In this document: piece after piece, positions 51,908-63,510 of the stretch
Layout: every line of letters starts with the position of its first letter
Position numbering within the stretch: position 1 is the stretch's first letter
Made by a program: the position numbers and the translations under genes
The notes under the pieces: model-generated
Database searches by the model: none
Seen by the model: only the letters and a program-made list of their open reading frames with translations
Told to the model about the DNA's origin: nothing
Assembly (NCBI GenBank): GCA_964017045.1
Contig: OZ024806.1
Coordinates: 25,159,503 to 25,223,502 of the forward strand
Length of the DNA: 64,000 bases
Origin: Omphiscola glabra
Lineage: Eukaryota; Mollusca; Gastropoda; Lymnaeidae
Direction: 5' to 3'

Positions 51908-52386
51908 CCCATCCATCAATGGGCATCTAACAAATACAGTTTTTTTATGTTGAACCGCCATTTTAAGCCTTGTATTAAAATCATGCAGTCTTGGGACTTG
52001 TTTAGTTTTTCTTCATTGTAAACCTTCAGTCCATCAATGGGCATCTAACAAATACAGTTTTTTTATGTTGAACCGCCATTTTAAGCCTTGTATTAAAATC
52101 ATGCAGTCTTGGGACTTGTTTAGTTTTTCTTCATTGTAAACCTTCAGTCCATCAATGGGCATCTAACAAATACAGTTTTTTTATGTTGAACCGCCATTTT
52201 AAGCCTTGTATTAAAATCATGCAGTCTTGGGACTTTGTTTAGTTTTTCTTCATTGTAAACCTTCAGTCCATCAATGGGCATCTAACAAATACAGTTTTTT
52301 TATGTTGAACCGCCATTTTAAGCCTTGTATTAAAATCATGCAGTTTTGGGACTTTGTTTAGTTTTTCTTCATTGTAAACCTTCAGC
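51908..52386. repeat. 118/119-bp tandem repeat, 4 copies
   Basis: Anchor 'ccatcaatgggcatctaaca' at 51913, 52031, 52149 and 52268. Nearly identical, so recent. Confidence 0.95.
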
Positions 52387-53149
52387 CTGTTGACCCTAAG
52401 AAAGTTTAAAGAACTTAAAAATTAAGCAGGTTACCCTGACCAAAATTATCTAAGTGATCTAAGGTCAGCATAGATATAGAACATAAATAGATCACAGGGT
52501 GCAGCATGCATAGCCTTAATGTAAACAGATCAAGACATCCTGAAATTTATAAATATCCCTTATGATAATATCATTACAAAATGTCTTATTTTTATTTGTT
52601 ATCATTTAAATTTTATTTATTCCTTTATCATTATTGATAAAATATCAAGAATGTTTTAAATAAGAACAAGAAATAATAAGCAAAGTTTCAACAATAAAAT
52701 GAAAACATATTGTAATTTTTAAAATAATTGTAAGACTATTAAAAAAAATTACTTAATTAATATAAATTAACATCATTTTTAAAATATTTGTAAAACTATA
52801 AAAAAAAAAAAAAAAATAAATTAATATAACTTGTTTTAATCAAAGCAGCATGCGTTGTTGGGTGTTTATAAAATGCACAGTTCTGTATATATTTATATCC
52901 ACTAGTGATCATTTTTATTGTTTAACTATAACATATGTTAATATAATTATTAATTGCCCTTTCATGCAAATATATACATTTATATTGTATTTTACCGTTG
53001 TTTACTTAGTCTGAAATTTCAGTTAATGTTTATCAAGAAATGGACATCGACAAAATTTCAGCTTAGAATATCCTATAGCCATTACGTTATAATGTACGTA
53101 GCCCTAAAACATTTTTTAATGCGATAGGTCATATTTTACATTTTATTGC

Positions 53150-53990
53150 AGGTGACCATAAGGCATATTTTAATGTAGATGACCCTAGCATATTTTAATG
53201 TAGATGACCATAGGGCATATACTAATATAGATGACCATAAGTCATATTTAAATGTTGATTACCAAAACATATTTTAATGTAGATGACCATAGCATATTTT
53301 AATCTTGATGACCATAGGGCATATTTTAATGTAGATGACCATAACATATTTTGATGTAGATGACCATAAGACATATTTTAATGTGGAGGATCATAAGACA
53401 TATTTAATGTAGATTACCATAATACATATGTTAATGTAGATAACAAGTATACATATGATGATGTAGATGACCATAATACATATTTTGATGTAGGCTGCAT
53501 GGTTATCATCAGTGATTTCTCAATAGACTTTTTCATCTATCATGTTTTGATCCACATGGCCAAAAGTTCATTTTTAGTCCACGTGACCATAAGTCCTGTT
53601 TCATTGTACATAGCCATAAGTTATGTTTTTTACATGGACATAAGTTATGTTTTTGTATGTGGCCATAAGCTATGTTTTTGTACATGGCCAAAAGTCATGT
53701 TTTGTACATGGCCATAAGTCATGTTTTGTACATGACCATAAGTCATGTTTTTGTACATGGTCATTAATCTTGTTTTTGTACCTGGCAATAAGTCATGGTT
53801 TTGTGTACTTTGCATTATACATGTTTTTGTACTAGGCCATAAGTCATGTTTTTTGTACATGGCCATAAGTCATGTTTTTGTACATGGCCATAAGTCGTAT
53901 TTTTTTACATGTACATAATTTATGTTTTTTGTACATGGCCATAAGTTACGGTTTTTGGTACATGGCCATAAGTCATGTTTTTGTACATGG
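53150..53990. repeat. About 24-27-bp degenerate minisatellite
   Basis: First half around 'tttaatgtagatgaccata', second half around 'tttttgtacatggccataag'. Confidence 0.88.
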
Positions 53991-54179
53991 TCATTAGTTT
54001 CAAAACTAAATGCTTGTTTCGATAAATAGATGTAATAATGAATTGCCATTGTTAAAACAGATATAGCCTTGTTTTCATGATGAGTGCCTCAAGTTCTAGT
54101 CAATTGGGCTATGCTGTTATATGACTCTATCAGCAATGGTTTATTTCCAACTACAAATAAGAAGACAATCAAACATTCT

Positions 54180-54612
54180 TCCTTCGCCTCTTCGTCCTCG
54201 AGGAACAGCAGCCGATCTTCATCGACGTCTGTGATCATTTCTAGGACATAGGCCGCCTACAAGAGTCCTCCAGGCATCACGATTCTGAGCCAATCTCTCC
54301 AGCCTCCGCCAAGTGTGGCCAAGTTTCTTGGTATCTGCTTCCACTTCACGGCGACAAGTGTTCCTCGGCCTGCCTCTTTTCCTTTTTCCTTGAGGGTTCC
54401 AGTTCAAGGCTTGTCTAGTTATGCTGGAGGCAGGTTTCCTGAGCGTATGGCCGATCCATCTCCATCTTCTCTGGAGGATTTCTTGTTCTACCGGTTTCTG
54501 CTTTGTCCGCTACCACAGTTTCTGATTGCTGATTCTGTCGGGCCAGTGTATCCTGAGAATCCTTCTTAGGCAGTTATTGATGAAGGACTGGATTCTCTTC
54601 ATATTCATATAA
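54180..54612 (-). mobile_element. LINE reverse transcriptase C-terminus, minus strand
   Basis: Minus strand reads IQSFINNCLRRILRIHWPDR..., a stop after KLW, then [57 protein letters not shown], and a TGA. The '[13 protein letters not shown]...W' pattern marks this as a LINE polyprotein end. One in-frame stop shows it is dead. Confidence 0.9.
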
Positions 54613-54744
54613 CATTACCATCTAGTTAAAAGAAAAGCAATCCTTTGTTTTATACATCGAATGGATCTCAAGATGACATCTTGAAGTCACTGATGAATTT
54701 GGTATTAGTAGTCTCGTTGATTTTGATGACACAATGTGGCAGTG

Positions 54745-54815
54745 TAAATACTGGGTTGCTGTCAAAACTGGGTTGCTGTAAATACTGGGTTGCTGTAAAT
54801 ACTGGGTTGCCTGGT
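54745..54815. repeat. 17-bp repeat, 3-4 copies
   Basis: Unit 'tactgggttgctgtaaa', at the same place in the right paralogous copy as the 28-bp array in the left one. Confidence 0.85.
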
Positions 54816-55599
54816 CATAACTTTCTCCTGTCAATTTAACGATTCATTTTGGGTTATTTTTAACAGCTCAATAATGAAATATATTTTCTGATGTTATGAT
54901 ATTTTCTGGAAAAAAAACTAAGCAAAATTATCTGGCAACACTAGTTATTGGCAACACAAGTTATTGGGAAAAATTATTATTGCAATTAATATGAATATGT
55001 GATGTGTTGTACACCTGAATATATGACATTTTTAATATGCCTTTCTATTTCTATTATAACTATATCAAACAATGTATACATATGCAACATATTTGATAGG
55101 TGAAAGTGTTTGGAAATGCAGTTACCCTATGATCATTTACTTAACATATGTCAACCTTTGCTTGAATACTGAGTAATAATTAATATACATAACAAATATT
55201 TCAACGTTATGTTTTGGGCCAAAATCTTCAAGTAATACAATTTATTTTACCCAAATGTACAGTGTTTTGTTTTTATTGAGTTATTTTTTCAAAGCGATTG
55301 TTGTTTTTAATTTTTTTAAAAATTGCATGTACGATCGAGTCAAGTTTCGCTGTCTGGACTGTGGTGACTGAACGACATCACCATCATGTCATCGTCATGT
55401 CATCTTCATGTCATCATGCCCCGCACCACATGTATAACCTTAAAGGTCTCCTATCAAAAATTCATACAATTCAATGTCTCCTTTACTTATTTCAGTGTGA
55501 TTAACAGCAGGTATTAGTCACATTGTAGGGGAGACCAATGCTCAATAAAGTGATTATTTTTCAAATATTTTAAGTCTTTTCATCAACTGGTGACCGATT

Positions 55600-55750
55600 G
55601 TTTAGGGCTCGTCACGATGACATAGGGCTCGTCAAGATGGCATACGGCACGTTAAGATGTCATAGGGTTCGTTTAGGTGATACATAGCTCTTCAGATGAC
55701 ATAAGGCTCGCCAGGGTGACATAAGGCTCCTCAAGATGACATAGGTATCG
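55600..55750. repeat. About 20-bp degenerate repeat
   Basis: Units of 'catagggctcgtcaagatga', poorly conserved. Confidence 0.75.
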
Positions 55751-55834
55751 TGAAGACAACAGAACAAAACTTAGAGAAAAACCAATTTCACCTAATCCAA
55801 GTTTTCCTATACCATATTTATACCAACCTGTGTG

Positions 55835-56010
55835 TGTTTATACACTTTTATACCCACCAAATGTCTGCTATACACTTTTATACCCACCAAATGTCTGCTA
55901 TACACTTTTACACCCACCAATGTCTGCTATACACTTTTATACCCACCAATGTCTGCTATACACTTTTATACCCACCAATTTCTGCTATACATTTTATACC
56001 AAGCTGTGTG
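55835..56010. repeat. 28-29-bp minisatellite
   Basis: Unit 'tatacacttttatacccacc' + 'aatgtctgc', six or so copies. Confidence 0.9.
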
Positions 56011-56059
56011 TGATATAAATCTTTATATTAATCAATGTGCGATATACATCTTTATACCA

Positions 56060-57285
56060 TTCCACTCTTGAAATTGTACCACGCGTCACTATATAAAGTT
56101 GTACTCAAACAGCATTGTTGGTGTCAATCGTAACATCCAAAACGGTTGCGTCACTTTTGGATCCCCCTTGCCATTTTTCGTGCCCCCCCCCTCTCAATTG
56201 TAGGGGTTATAGGGCCCAGGTGACGGTCCTGGTAACACTTTGTTATTGTTGATCTATGACAATACTTAACTTTGGTTCATATTAATCTGTGTCAGAAAAT
56301 TTAAAATATTAGCTTTTTTAATGGTGTGAAGTTGGGTGGTCACAACAGCCTTCGGTCGCTAACTAAAACGCGGCGTCACGTGATCCCTAAGATTCAGAAT
56401 TGTGTTGGGGGGGGGGGGGAGGGTCACAATTACAAATTTCAGGGATCATCAAATCCCTCATTCACTAACACCGCATCCCATTGGTTTACTGTGACCTCAG
56501 ACCCCCCCACATCCTGGGGTCACAGAGTGTACCAGTGTCTACACCTAGTGCTTACCAGCAGTGGCCTCTACACCAAAAAAAAAGGGGGGGGGGGTGTGGA
56601 GGTTAGAGCTACTTCCAATTTGAGAAGGTTTGGGGGGTGGAGATAAAAATCAGTGTTTGAATTTCTGAAAGTACCGTTTTAAAAAAAAATGTGAAGAAGA
56701 TAAATATACGAGCACTCAATATTCTTGGATTTTGTTGTGATAAAAAGATCATGTAAATAATTCATTGTCTAGTTTATGCTTGTAATTGAACCACACGTTC
56801 TACGTTGACCTATCTTTGACCACCCAGCCAACCAGCCACTCAACAAAATAAGAATTAAAACAAAAAACCTAATTATAGGCCTACTAATTTATCATATTTT
56901 TAAAAAGAATTAGAATCATTGGATTTGATCATTTAACTTGCTGAAACATGTGAATAATTTTTGAGCTGTTAGAGAAATTGTTATCCTTTGTCATAATTGA
57001 CATTGTTAAATGTTCTAAGTATTGAGAACCTCAAGATTTTGTAGTACCAATAGGCATAGTAAACTCTTGAATTAATTACCAATATCGTGACCCACAGAAC
57101 TGACCAAAGTCCAGGGAGAGGAGGGGGTTGGCTTCCATTACTCAGGTTGGGGGGGGGGGGGGTTGGATAGACACTCCCTGCTTACCAGCGTTTCACAATC
57201 CTCTTTTAAATAAATTTCTCGAGAGATCAAGACATTACGTCACTTCTCAGTATTTCCAAAAAAATGTGCGGTCACGCGGTAACTT
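56060..57285. other. Intergenic, GC runs, no gene seen
   Basis: Several C/G homopolymer tracts (near 56185, 56408, 56585, 57150) and short inverted stretches that resemble MITE debris; none could be delimited. Confidence 0.45.
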
Positions 57286-57289
57286 TCCC

Positions 57290-57720
57290 ATAGCATGTAG
57301 TGCCCTCCCCGTGGCATTTAGTGCCCTCCCCGTGGCATGTAGTGCCCTCCCCGTGGCGTGTAGTGCTCTCCCCGTGGTATGTTGTGTCTTCCCCGTGCAT
57401 GTAGTGCCCTCCCCGTGGCGTGTAGTGCCCTCCCTGTGGCATGTTGTGTCTTCCCCATGTCATGTAGTGCCCTCCCCGTGGCATGTAGTGCCCTCCCTGT
57501 GGCATGTAGTGCCCTCCCCGTGGCATGAAGTGCCTTCCCCATGACATATTGTGTCTTCCCCATGGCATGTATGTAGTGTCTTCCCCATGATATGTAGTGC
57601 CTTCCCTATGGCATGTAGTGCCTTCCCTATGGTATGTAGTGCCTTCCTTATGGTATGTTGTGTCTTCTACATGTCATTAATGCCTTCCCCTTTGCATGTA
57701 GTGCTTTCCCCATGGCCTTT
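57290..57720. repeat. 21-bp minisatellite, about 20 copies
   Basis: Unit 'gtagtgccctccccgtggca' + 't', well conserved early and more degenerate after about 57540. Confidence 0.93.
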
Positions 57721-57959
57721 ATAAGATGTAAGCTATTTTCTTTTCTTTCAATTAGTAAGTAGTGGGAATGAAGCAGATAATAGGATATAGAGTCGTGCAT
57801 TTTTAAAAAAGTCTAGAAACTGCGCTTTCCAAATGTAAACCTTGTAACAAAACAGCCTGACAGTTTAAACATTGCTCTATACAGAGGGGATTTAAACGTG
57901 TTGACAATTCAGATTTGATATTGTCTGGAAATGAACTGGTGCATGGAATGTGTGTGCGA

Positions 57960-58260
57960 GGTGAATGGTCGCGTTCAGTGGCTGCAATGGCTGGTGTGTG
58001 AGAGGTAATATAATAATATATATGGGCTGCAATGACAGGTGTATGAGAGGTAATATACAGCAGTAGTGTAGAGGGGCTGCAATGGCTGGTGTTTTAGAGG
58101 TAATTTAGTAGTGTAAAGGGGCTACATTGCATGTTTTTTAACGGTAATATAATAGTGTAAAGAGGCTGAAATGCACGTGTATGGAACGTATTATTGTAGT
58201 ATAAAGGGCTGCAATAGCAGGTGTATGAGAGGTAATATAGTAGTGTAAAAGGGATGCAAC
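57960..58260. repeat. Degenerate 'ggctgcaatggctggtgtat' repeat
   Basis: About 6 irregular units of 40-50 bp. Confidence 0.75.
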
Positions 58261-58399
58261 ATACGCTAGTGGGACCTTAACAAAAACGACAGAAAACCTA
58301 TTAAACACGTGGAAGAGAAAAGTTCCCCGGAAAAAATATGGACCAAAATAGGATTAATATGGATGCAGAATACAAACCAACCAGGAATTGATAGTCTAT

Positions 58400-58685
58400 A
58401 ATATCAGGATCCCACGCTAGTAGCAGAAATAAAAAAGGGTAGACTACTTAGAAAGAATGCCTAATAACAGAGGAGTGAAGAGGATGCGACACCAAAAACC
58501 CAGATTAAAACGGCTAAAAGGCAGACCTATGTTTAGATCGATGGATGATGTGTAATTAGCTCTACTGCAGCTGGGAATCCAAGCATGGAAAAGAAAAACA
58601 TCAGTTTGGTCTGAGTGGAAGGAAGTGGTGAGGCAGGCCAAAGCTGTAAATGGGCTGTAGCGCCATATGGATGGATGGGAAAGGG
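58400..58685 (+). mobile_element. LINE reverse transcriptase C-terminus and 3' end, plus strand
   Basis: Reads DYLERMPNNRGVKRMRHQK, RLKGRPMFRSMDDV then a stop, LGIQAWKRKTSVWSEWK, VVRQAKAVNGL and TAG, followed by 'cgccatatggatggatgg'. The last 60 nt match the 54-bp satellite at 12861-13652. Dead copy. Confidence 0.88.
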
Positions 58686-58979
58686 CTGCAATGATATGCA
58701 TGAGGGAGACGTGGTTGTATGATGGGGGTGTATGAAGAATACACTGTATGTGTACGAGATGACATATAGTAAACGGAGTTAAACGAACCATGTCGAGGTT
58801 CTAGTAAATTTTTAGATCAATTGTTTGCTGTCTGTTTGGCAGCCGTTTGGAGCAACAAGGATGTCAGAGGTTCTCAGTAATATAGAGAGGCAGCAGTGAC
58901 CCATATAATCAACATGAACAACGTCTAAAGTGGGCTTTATGGGTAGCTTAAGAATGTGTCTATAATAACGTCTTGAGAA

Positions 58980-59300
58980 CTGCTACTCTACACCTATCAT
59001 GAGGTCGCACGTCGTATTGTTGTTAAAAAATAAGTCCACTCCGGTCGTGGTAACCCGTACCAGCAAATAACCTCAATGGCTGGTGCTCTCGGTTCTCGCT
59101 AAAACAAATTTATCCAGCAAATATTGCGCTGTTTTGACAGGCTTCCCTCGCATTCGATGGCCAGAGACCTGGGATACATCACGAGTAATCCGTGGGGAGG
59201 GACGCGGTGAACGCCTCGCGGTAAGCCGGGTATTCAGTTGTCAACGGGTCGCGCGCTGACTCCTGCCAACTAATTACTTGTCTCAAACATGTGTTCAGAT
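58980..59300. other. CpG-rich stretch, unassigned
   Basis: Unusual number of CG dinucleotides compared with flanks, including 'gtcgcgcgctgactcc' and 'gaacgcctcgcggtaag'. Could be a transposon piece or a promoter; no evidence favours either. Confidence 0.35.
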
Positions 59301-59439
59301 GTCGCGACCTCTTTCAGTCAGGCCTTAAGTTGATGTCTATGATATGTTTATTTGATATATATTTGATGTCTAGTCTATATAAAGTTGATATAAAGTTGAA
59401 AATCTAGGTTATTCATAGTTGATGTAAATTTGATATCTA

Positions 59440-60092
59440 GGTTACGTAGAGTTGACATATATTTGTTGTCTATGACATGTATAGTTGACATAATCGTTGA
59501 CATATATTTGTTGTCTATGACATGTATAGTTGACATAATCGTTGACATATATTTGTTGTCTATGACATGTATAGTTGACATAATCGTTGACATATATTTG
59601 TTGTCTATGACATGTATAGTTGACATAATCGTTGACATATATTTGTTGTCTATGACATGTATAGTTGACATAATCGTTAACATATATTTGGTGTCTATGA
59701 CATGTATAGTTGACATAATCGTTGACATATATTTGTTGTCTATGACATGTATAGTTGACATAATCGTTGACATATATTTGTTGTCTATGACATGTATAGT
59801 TGACATAATCGTTGACATATATTTGTTGTCTATGACATGTATAGTTGACATAATCGTTGACATATATTTGTTGTCTATGACATGTATAGTTGACATAATC
59901 GTTGACATATATTTGTTGTCTATGACATGTATAGTTGACATAATCGTTAACATATATTTGGTGTCTATGACATGTATAGTTGACATAATCGTTGACATAT
60001 ATTTGTTGTCTATGACATGTATAGTTGACATAATCGTTGACATATATTTGTTGTCTATGACATGTATAGTTGACATAATCGTTGACATATAT
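59440..60092. repeat. 45-bp minisatellite, about 14 copies, with higher-order unit
   Basis: Unit 'gttgacatatatttgttgtc' + 'tatgacatgtatagttgaca' + 'taatc'. A variant pair ('gttaacatatatttggtgtc') recurs at 59677 and 59947, 270 nt apart = 6 units. Confidence 0.95.
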
Positions 60093-60296
60093 TTAATACT
60101 TATGGACTCATTGTGCATTTAAGTTCCTCAAAGTTTTTAACATAAAAACCATTTGGAACAATAATGTCTTGTAATAAATAAAGATGTTCAAATGTTCTTT
60201 TTTCTCCCTTCCACTTTCCACTTATTTCATCTTATCCGTTTCAATTTTAAATTGCCTTGCCCTTGCCACTGCCTACAAAACATTTAAGCATTTCTT

Positions 60297-60590
60297 TGCT
60301 CTGTCCTATCCTTATGATGACTTTTTGTCCTATCCTTACGATGACTTTTTGTCTTATCCTTATGATGACTTTCTGTCCTATCCTTATGATGACTTTTTGT
60401 CCTATCCTTATGATTACTTTTTGTCTTATCCTTATGATGACTTTCTGTCCTATCCTTATGATGACTTTTTGTCCTATCCTTATGATGACTTTTTGTCCTA
60501 TCCTTATGATGACTTTTTGACCTATCCTTATGATGACTTTCTGTCCTATCCTTATGATGACTTTTTGTTCTATCCTTATGACGACTTACC
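60297..60590. repeat. 24-bp minisatellite, about 12 copies
   Basis: Unit 'tatccttatgatgacttttt' + 'gtcc', 8 codons long, giving an open + frame with repeated YPYDDFLS. A short open frame from 60184 to 60693 contains it, but no splice, start or homology supports a gene. Confidence 0.93.
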
Positions 60591-60772
60591 CCAAAGCACT
60601 CAATTCGGGTGCTCCGACACCTTGCTAGTTACACTCAGATCATCACAGATTGCTATGAATTTTGACTGGTTTCAGTGGGTGGTCAATCTATAAGCCGCTG
60701 TCATTTTGGAAGTCAGTTTCATTATATAGGAAGTTCTTTAAACAGACATTTTCAATCGAGTAGATTGTAGAC

Positions 60773-60901
60773 CAGCGTTTCTCAACCTATCTGCCACGAC
60801 CTCTCTGGTGATCGAACGACCCTTACACAAGGTTTGCCTTAGACCATCGGAAAAAACATATTTATGAAGGGTCGAGGCATTAGAAGGGTTGAGAACCAAT
60901 G
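60773..60901. mobile_element. hAT MITE, 129 bp
   Basis: Ends 'cagcgtttctcaacc' and 'ggttgagaaccaatg'. Flanks 'ttgtagac' (60765-60772) and 'gtgtagac' (60902-60909) agree in 7 of 8. Confidence 0.88.
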
Positions 60902-61234
60902 GTGTAGACAGTCCTTTGACAATGTCACTGCAAAGATTCAGTATAAGTGACTGTCGCATTTACACCTTTTAACTAACGACCAGGGGGAGGGGTTGGAACA
61001 AAAAAAGTGTGGGTTGGGAGGTGATCTCCAACAAGACGACAACATCTCACTATAATCTTCACCGCACGCGACGGCAGACGATCAGAGGACCAACGGTGGT
61101 TACGATGTCTTGGTATGTATTTCCAACACTCGTTATGTTTGTGGCGAACTCAGCCGACCGTGAAATCCAGCAGTTGGCATTTCACTGTCTAATATTCAAA
61201 CGACACGCTATTCAGGCTAAGATACTGCTACGGA

Positions 61235-61440
61235 TAACGTTTAGTCTAGTAAGCAAAGACACCTTTTACAATCTAAGTTAGGTAACTTTTAGTCTAATTT
61301 TCAAAGACACCCTTATACAATCTAAGAATAGGTAACTTTTAGTCTAATATGCAAAGACACCCTTTACAATCTAAGATATGTAACTTTTAGTCTAATTTTC
61401 ATAGACACCCTTATACAATTTAAGATAACTAACTTAGTTG
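61235..61440. repeat. About 48-bp tandem repeat
   Basis: Anchor 'taacttttagtctaattttc', four or so units, degenerate. Confidence 0.85.
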
Positions 61441-62484
61441 AAGACACCAGGATGTGCTGAGGACATCAGGATGTGTTGAGGACACCAGGATGCGTGAAAA
61501 TAAAATTGTTGACACGAAGTAAATCAAACAGCTTTACCTAAATATTGATGTGATCACGTGACAGTAGAGCTTTAATGTATAACATAATAACAGTGACATA
61601 ATTATGGCGTTTGAAGACACAGTTGTTGTCATTACTAAGCTATACACCAACAAACATAAATAGACCCGTTAAGTGCACTCATTGTTGATATCTGCACATT
61701 AGAATATATTTTGAGCACACACTTAACCACCAACTTGTACATATGTAAGTAGGCAGTAAGAGTGCAAAAAAAAAATACATTTTATCCTTATGTAGTAATT
61801 ATTTAAATGGTCACCTAAAGAAAACATACATTTTTTTTAAAATCTATAACTTTAAAAAAACAAACATTTGCTTTCGTTCAGAAACTGGGTCAGGTGTAGA
61901 GAGATTTCAGGTGTGTATATTTATCATTTACATATTCGATCTGAATCGAAAGTCTTTTTTTTTTTTTTCAATGACGTCAATGTGTCTTCAACTATGAACT
62001 TGTCTGCAGACATGCATGACAACTTCATAGTTATAGCGAATACATTATTTTCTTGGGTCGATTTATATTTTAAAATTTACACTTTTTTTGGTTTAATTTC
62101 ATGGAAACCCTCCAGATGGTTGCTTGACCCTTAGGGTGTCCGTGGAACTCAGTTTGGGAACCGCTGAAATTATCAATTTATCGATATCAGCATATTTACA
62201 TAATCTCGTGCCAAATTATCTATTTTCCAATGGCTTAAATGTCAAAATTAGGACACTGTTATATAGAGAAGCCATTGTCGATTGTAATTTTAGATTGTGG
62301 CTATTATACGTGATTCTATATCTTTGACACTTCTAGCAGTAGACCTCTCACTTTAATAGTGTTATTGTTAAATAGAGATGGTGTGTTGAAAGGATATGGG
62401 GAATGGGCTGTTTGTCAAGGGTAACGTATGGCGAGTGATATATTATTATTGCTCGTCATTCGAATGCGAAGGTGACCAAGTCTT
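61441..62484. other. Intergenic, one orphan hAT end, no gene
   Basis: 62151-62167 reads 'cagtttgggaaccgctg', as at the end of 1961-3001; no partner end was found nearby. Otherwise AT-rich. Confidence 0.5.
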
Positions 62485-62570
62485 CAACTTGAGTAATAGC
62501 CTTGATTTGAGTAGTAGCCTTGACTTGAGTAGTAGGCTTGACTTGATTAGTAGCCTTGACTTGAGCTGTG
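62485..62570. repeat. 18-bp repeat
   Basis: Units 'agtagtagccttgacttg', four or five copies. Confidence 0.85.
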
Positions 62571-62619
62571 TTTTGTTTAAAGTGAGGGAGAGTTTATCAC
62601 TTCGTCCATTCCTCCTGTC

Positions 62620-62715
62620 TCTCTCACTCTCTCTGTCTCTCTCTCTCTCTCTCTCTATGTCTCTCTCTCTCTCTGTCTGTCTCTCTCTGTCTGTCTCTCT
62701 CTCTCTCTCTCTGTG

Positions 62716-62746
<31 letters not shown>

Positions 62747-62765
62747 TTCTCTCTCTCTCCTTTGT
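62620..62765. repeat. (TC)n microsatellite, imperfect
   Basis: 'ctctctct' runs with 'tgtctg' interruptions. Confidence 0.95.
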
Positions 62766-62816
62766 CCTTGCTTCTTTGTTCCAATGGCAAGGCAAGACGA
62801 ATGGAAATGGACCAGA

Positions 62817-63315
62817 ATGCAATAGATCACCAACAGTGTTTCTTGTCTCACTCTCAGGTTGCAGTAGATCACCAACAGTGTTTCTTGTCTCACTCTCAGG
62901 ATGCAGTAGATCACTAACAGTGTTTCTTGTCTCACTCTCAGGATGCAGTATATCACCAACAGTGTTTCTTGTCTCACTTTCAGGATGCAGTAGATCACCA
63001 ACAGTGTTTCTTGTCTCACTCTCAGGATGCAGTAGATCACCAACAGTGTTTCTTGTCTCACTCTCAGGATGCAGTAGATCACCAACAGTGTTTCTTGTCT
63101 CACTCTCAGGATGCAGTAGATCACCAACAGTGTTTCTTGTCTCACTCTCAGGATGCAGTAGATCACCAACAGTGTTTCTTGTCTCACTCTCAGGATGCAG
63201 TAGATCACCAACAGTGTTTCTTGTCTCACTCTCAGGATGCAGTAGATCACTAACAGTGTTTCTTGTCTCACTCTCAAGATGCAGTAGATCACCAACAGTG
63301 TTTCTTGTTTCACTC
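62817..63315. repeat. 42-bp minisatellite, about 12 copies
   Basis: Unit 'agtagatcaccaacagtgtt' + 'tcttgtctcactctcaggat' + 'gc', near-perfect, 14 codons long, hence open in several frames on both strands. Confidence 0.95.
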
Positions 63316-63369
63316 TGCTCTTACGCGTTCCGCGTTGCACGAGTTTTCATTGTGTCCATGTCATTCCAC

Positions 63370-63510
63370 CCACGGGACTCCAACTCCGGGTTTAATGTCA
63401 GAGTTTGCCATCAAAGGTTAAAGAATACACTCTACCCGAGTTGCTGGTGTTGTTTTTTGTTTTGTTTTTTTGACTTGTCTGTGGATTGAAGTCCAGCTCA
63501 CAAGTTTAAA
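63370..63510 (-). mobile_element. SINE copy, same family as 1-196
   Basis: Body 'gttgctggtgttgttttttg' followed by the tRNA-like part in reverse orientation; lies directly after the 42-bp array. Confidence 0.65.

Larger units (their letters stand above)
53023..55345. repeat. Right copy of the flanking paralogous segment
   Basis: Collinear with 223-1960. Interrupted by a LINE relic at about 54180-54612. Contains a long 'catggccataagtcatgttt' array (53150-53990) that the left copy has only a few units of. Confidence 0.75.

Noticed and set aside
55298..55504. Short open frame near 55300
   Set aside because: No recognisable domain, ends in the paralogous segment; not enough to call a gene.
59375..60122. 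Open frames of 230-247 codons on both strands
   Set aside because: 45-bp array, a multiple of 3 without stops.
61009..61281. 90-codon open frame
   Set aside because: No recognised motif, no splice evidence; it lies near MITE debris and cannot be supported as a gene.
62713..63489. Open frames of 200-258 codons on both strands
   Set aside because: 42-bp array and TC microsatellite; same words in each frame.
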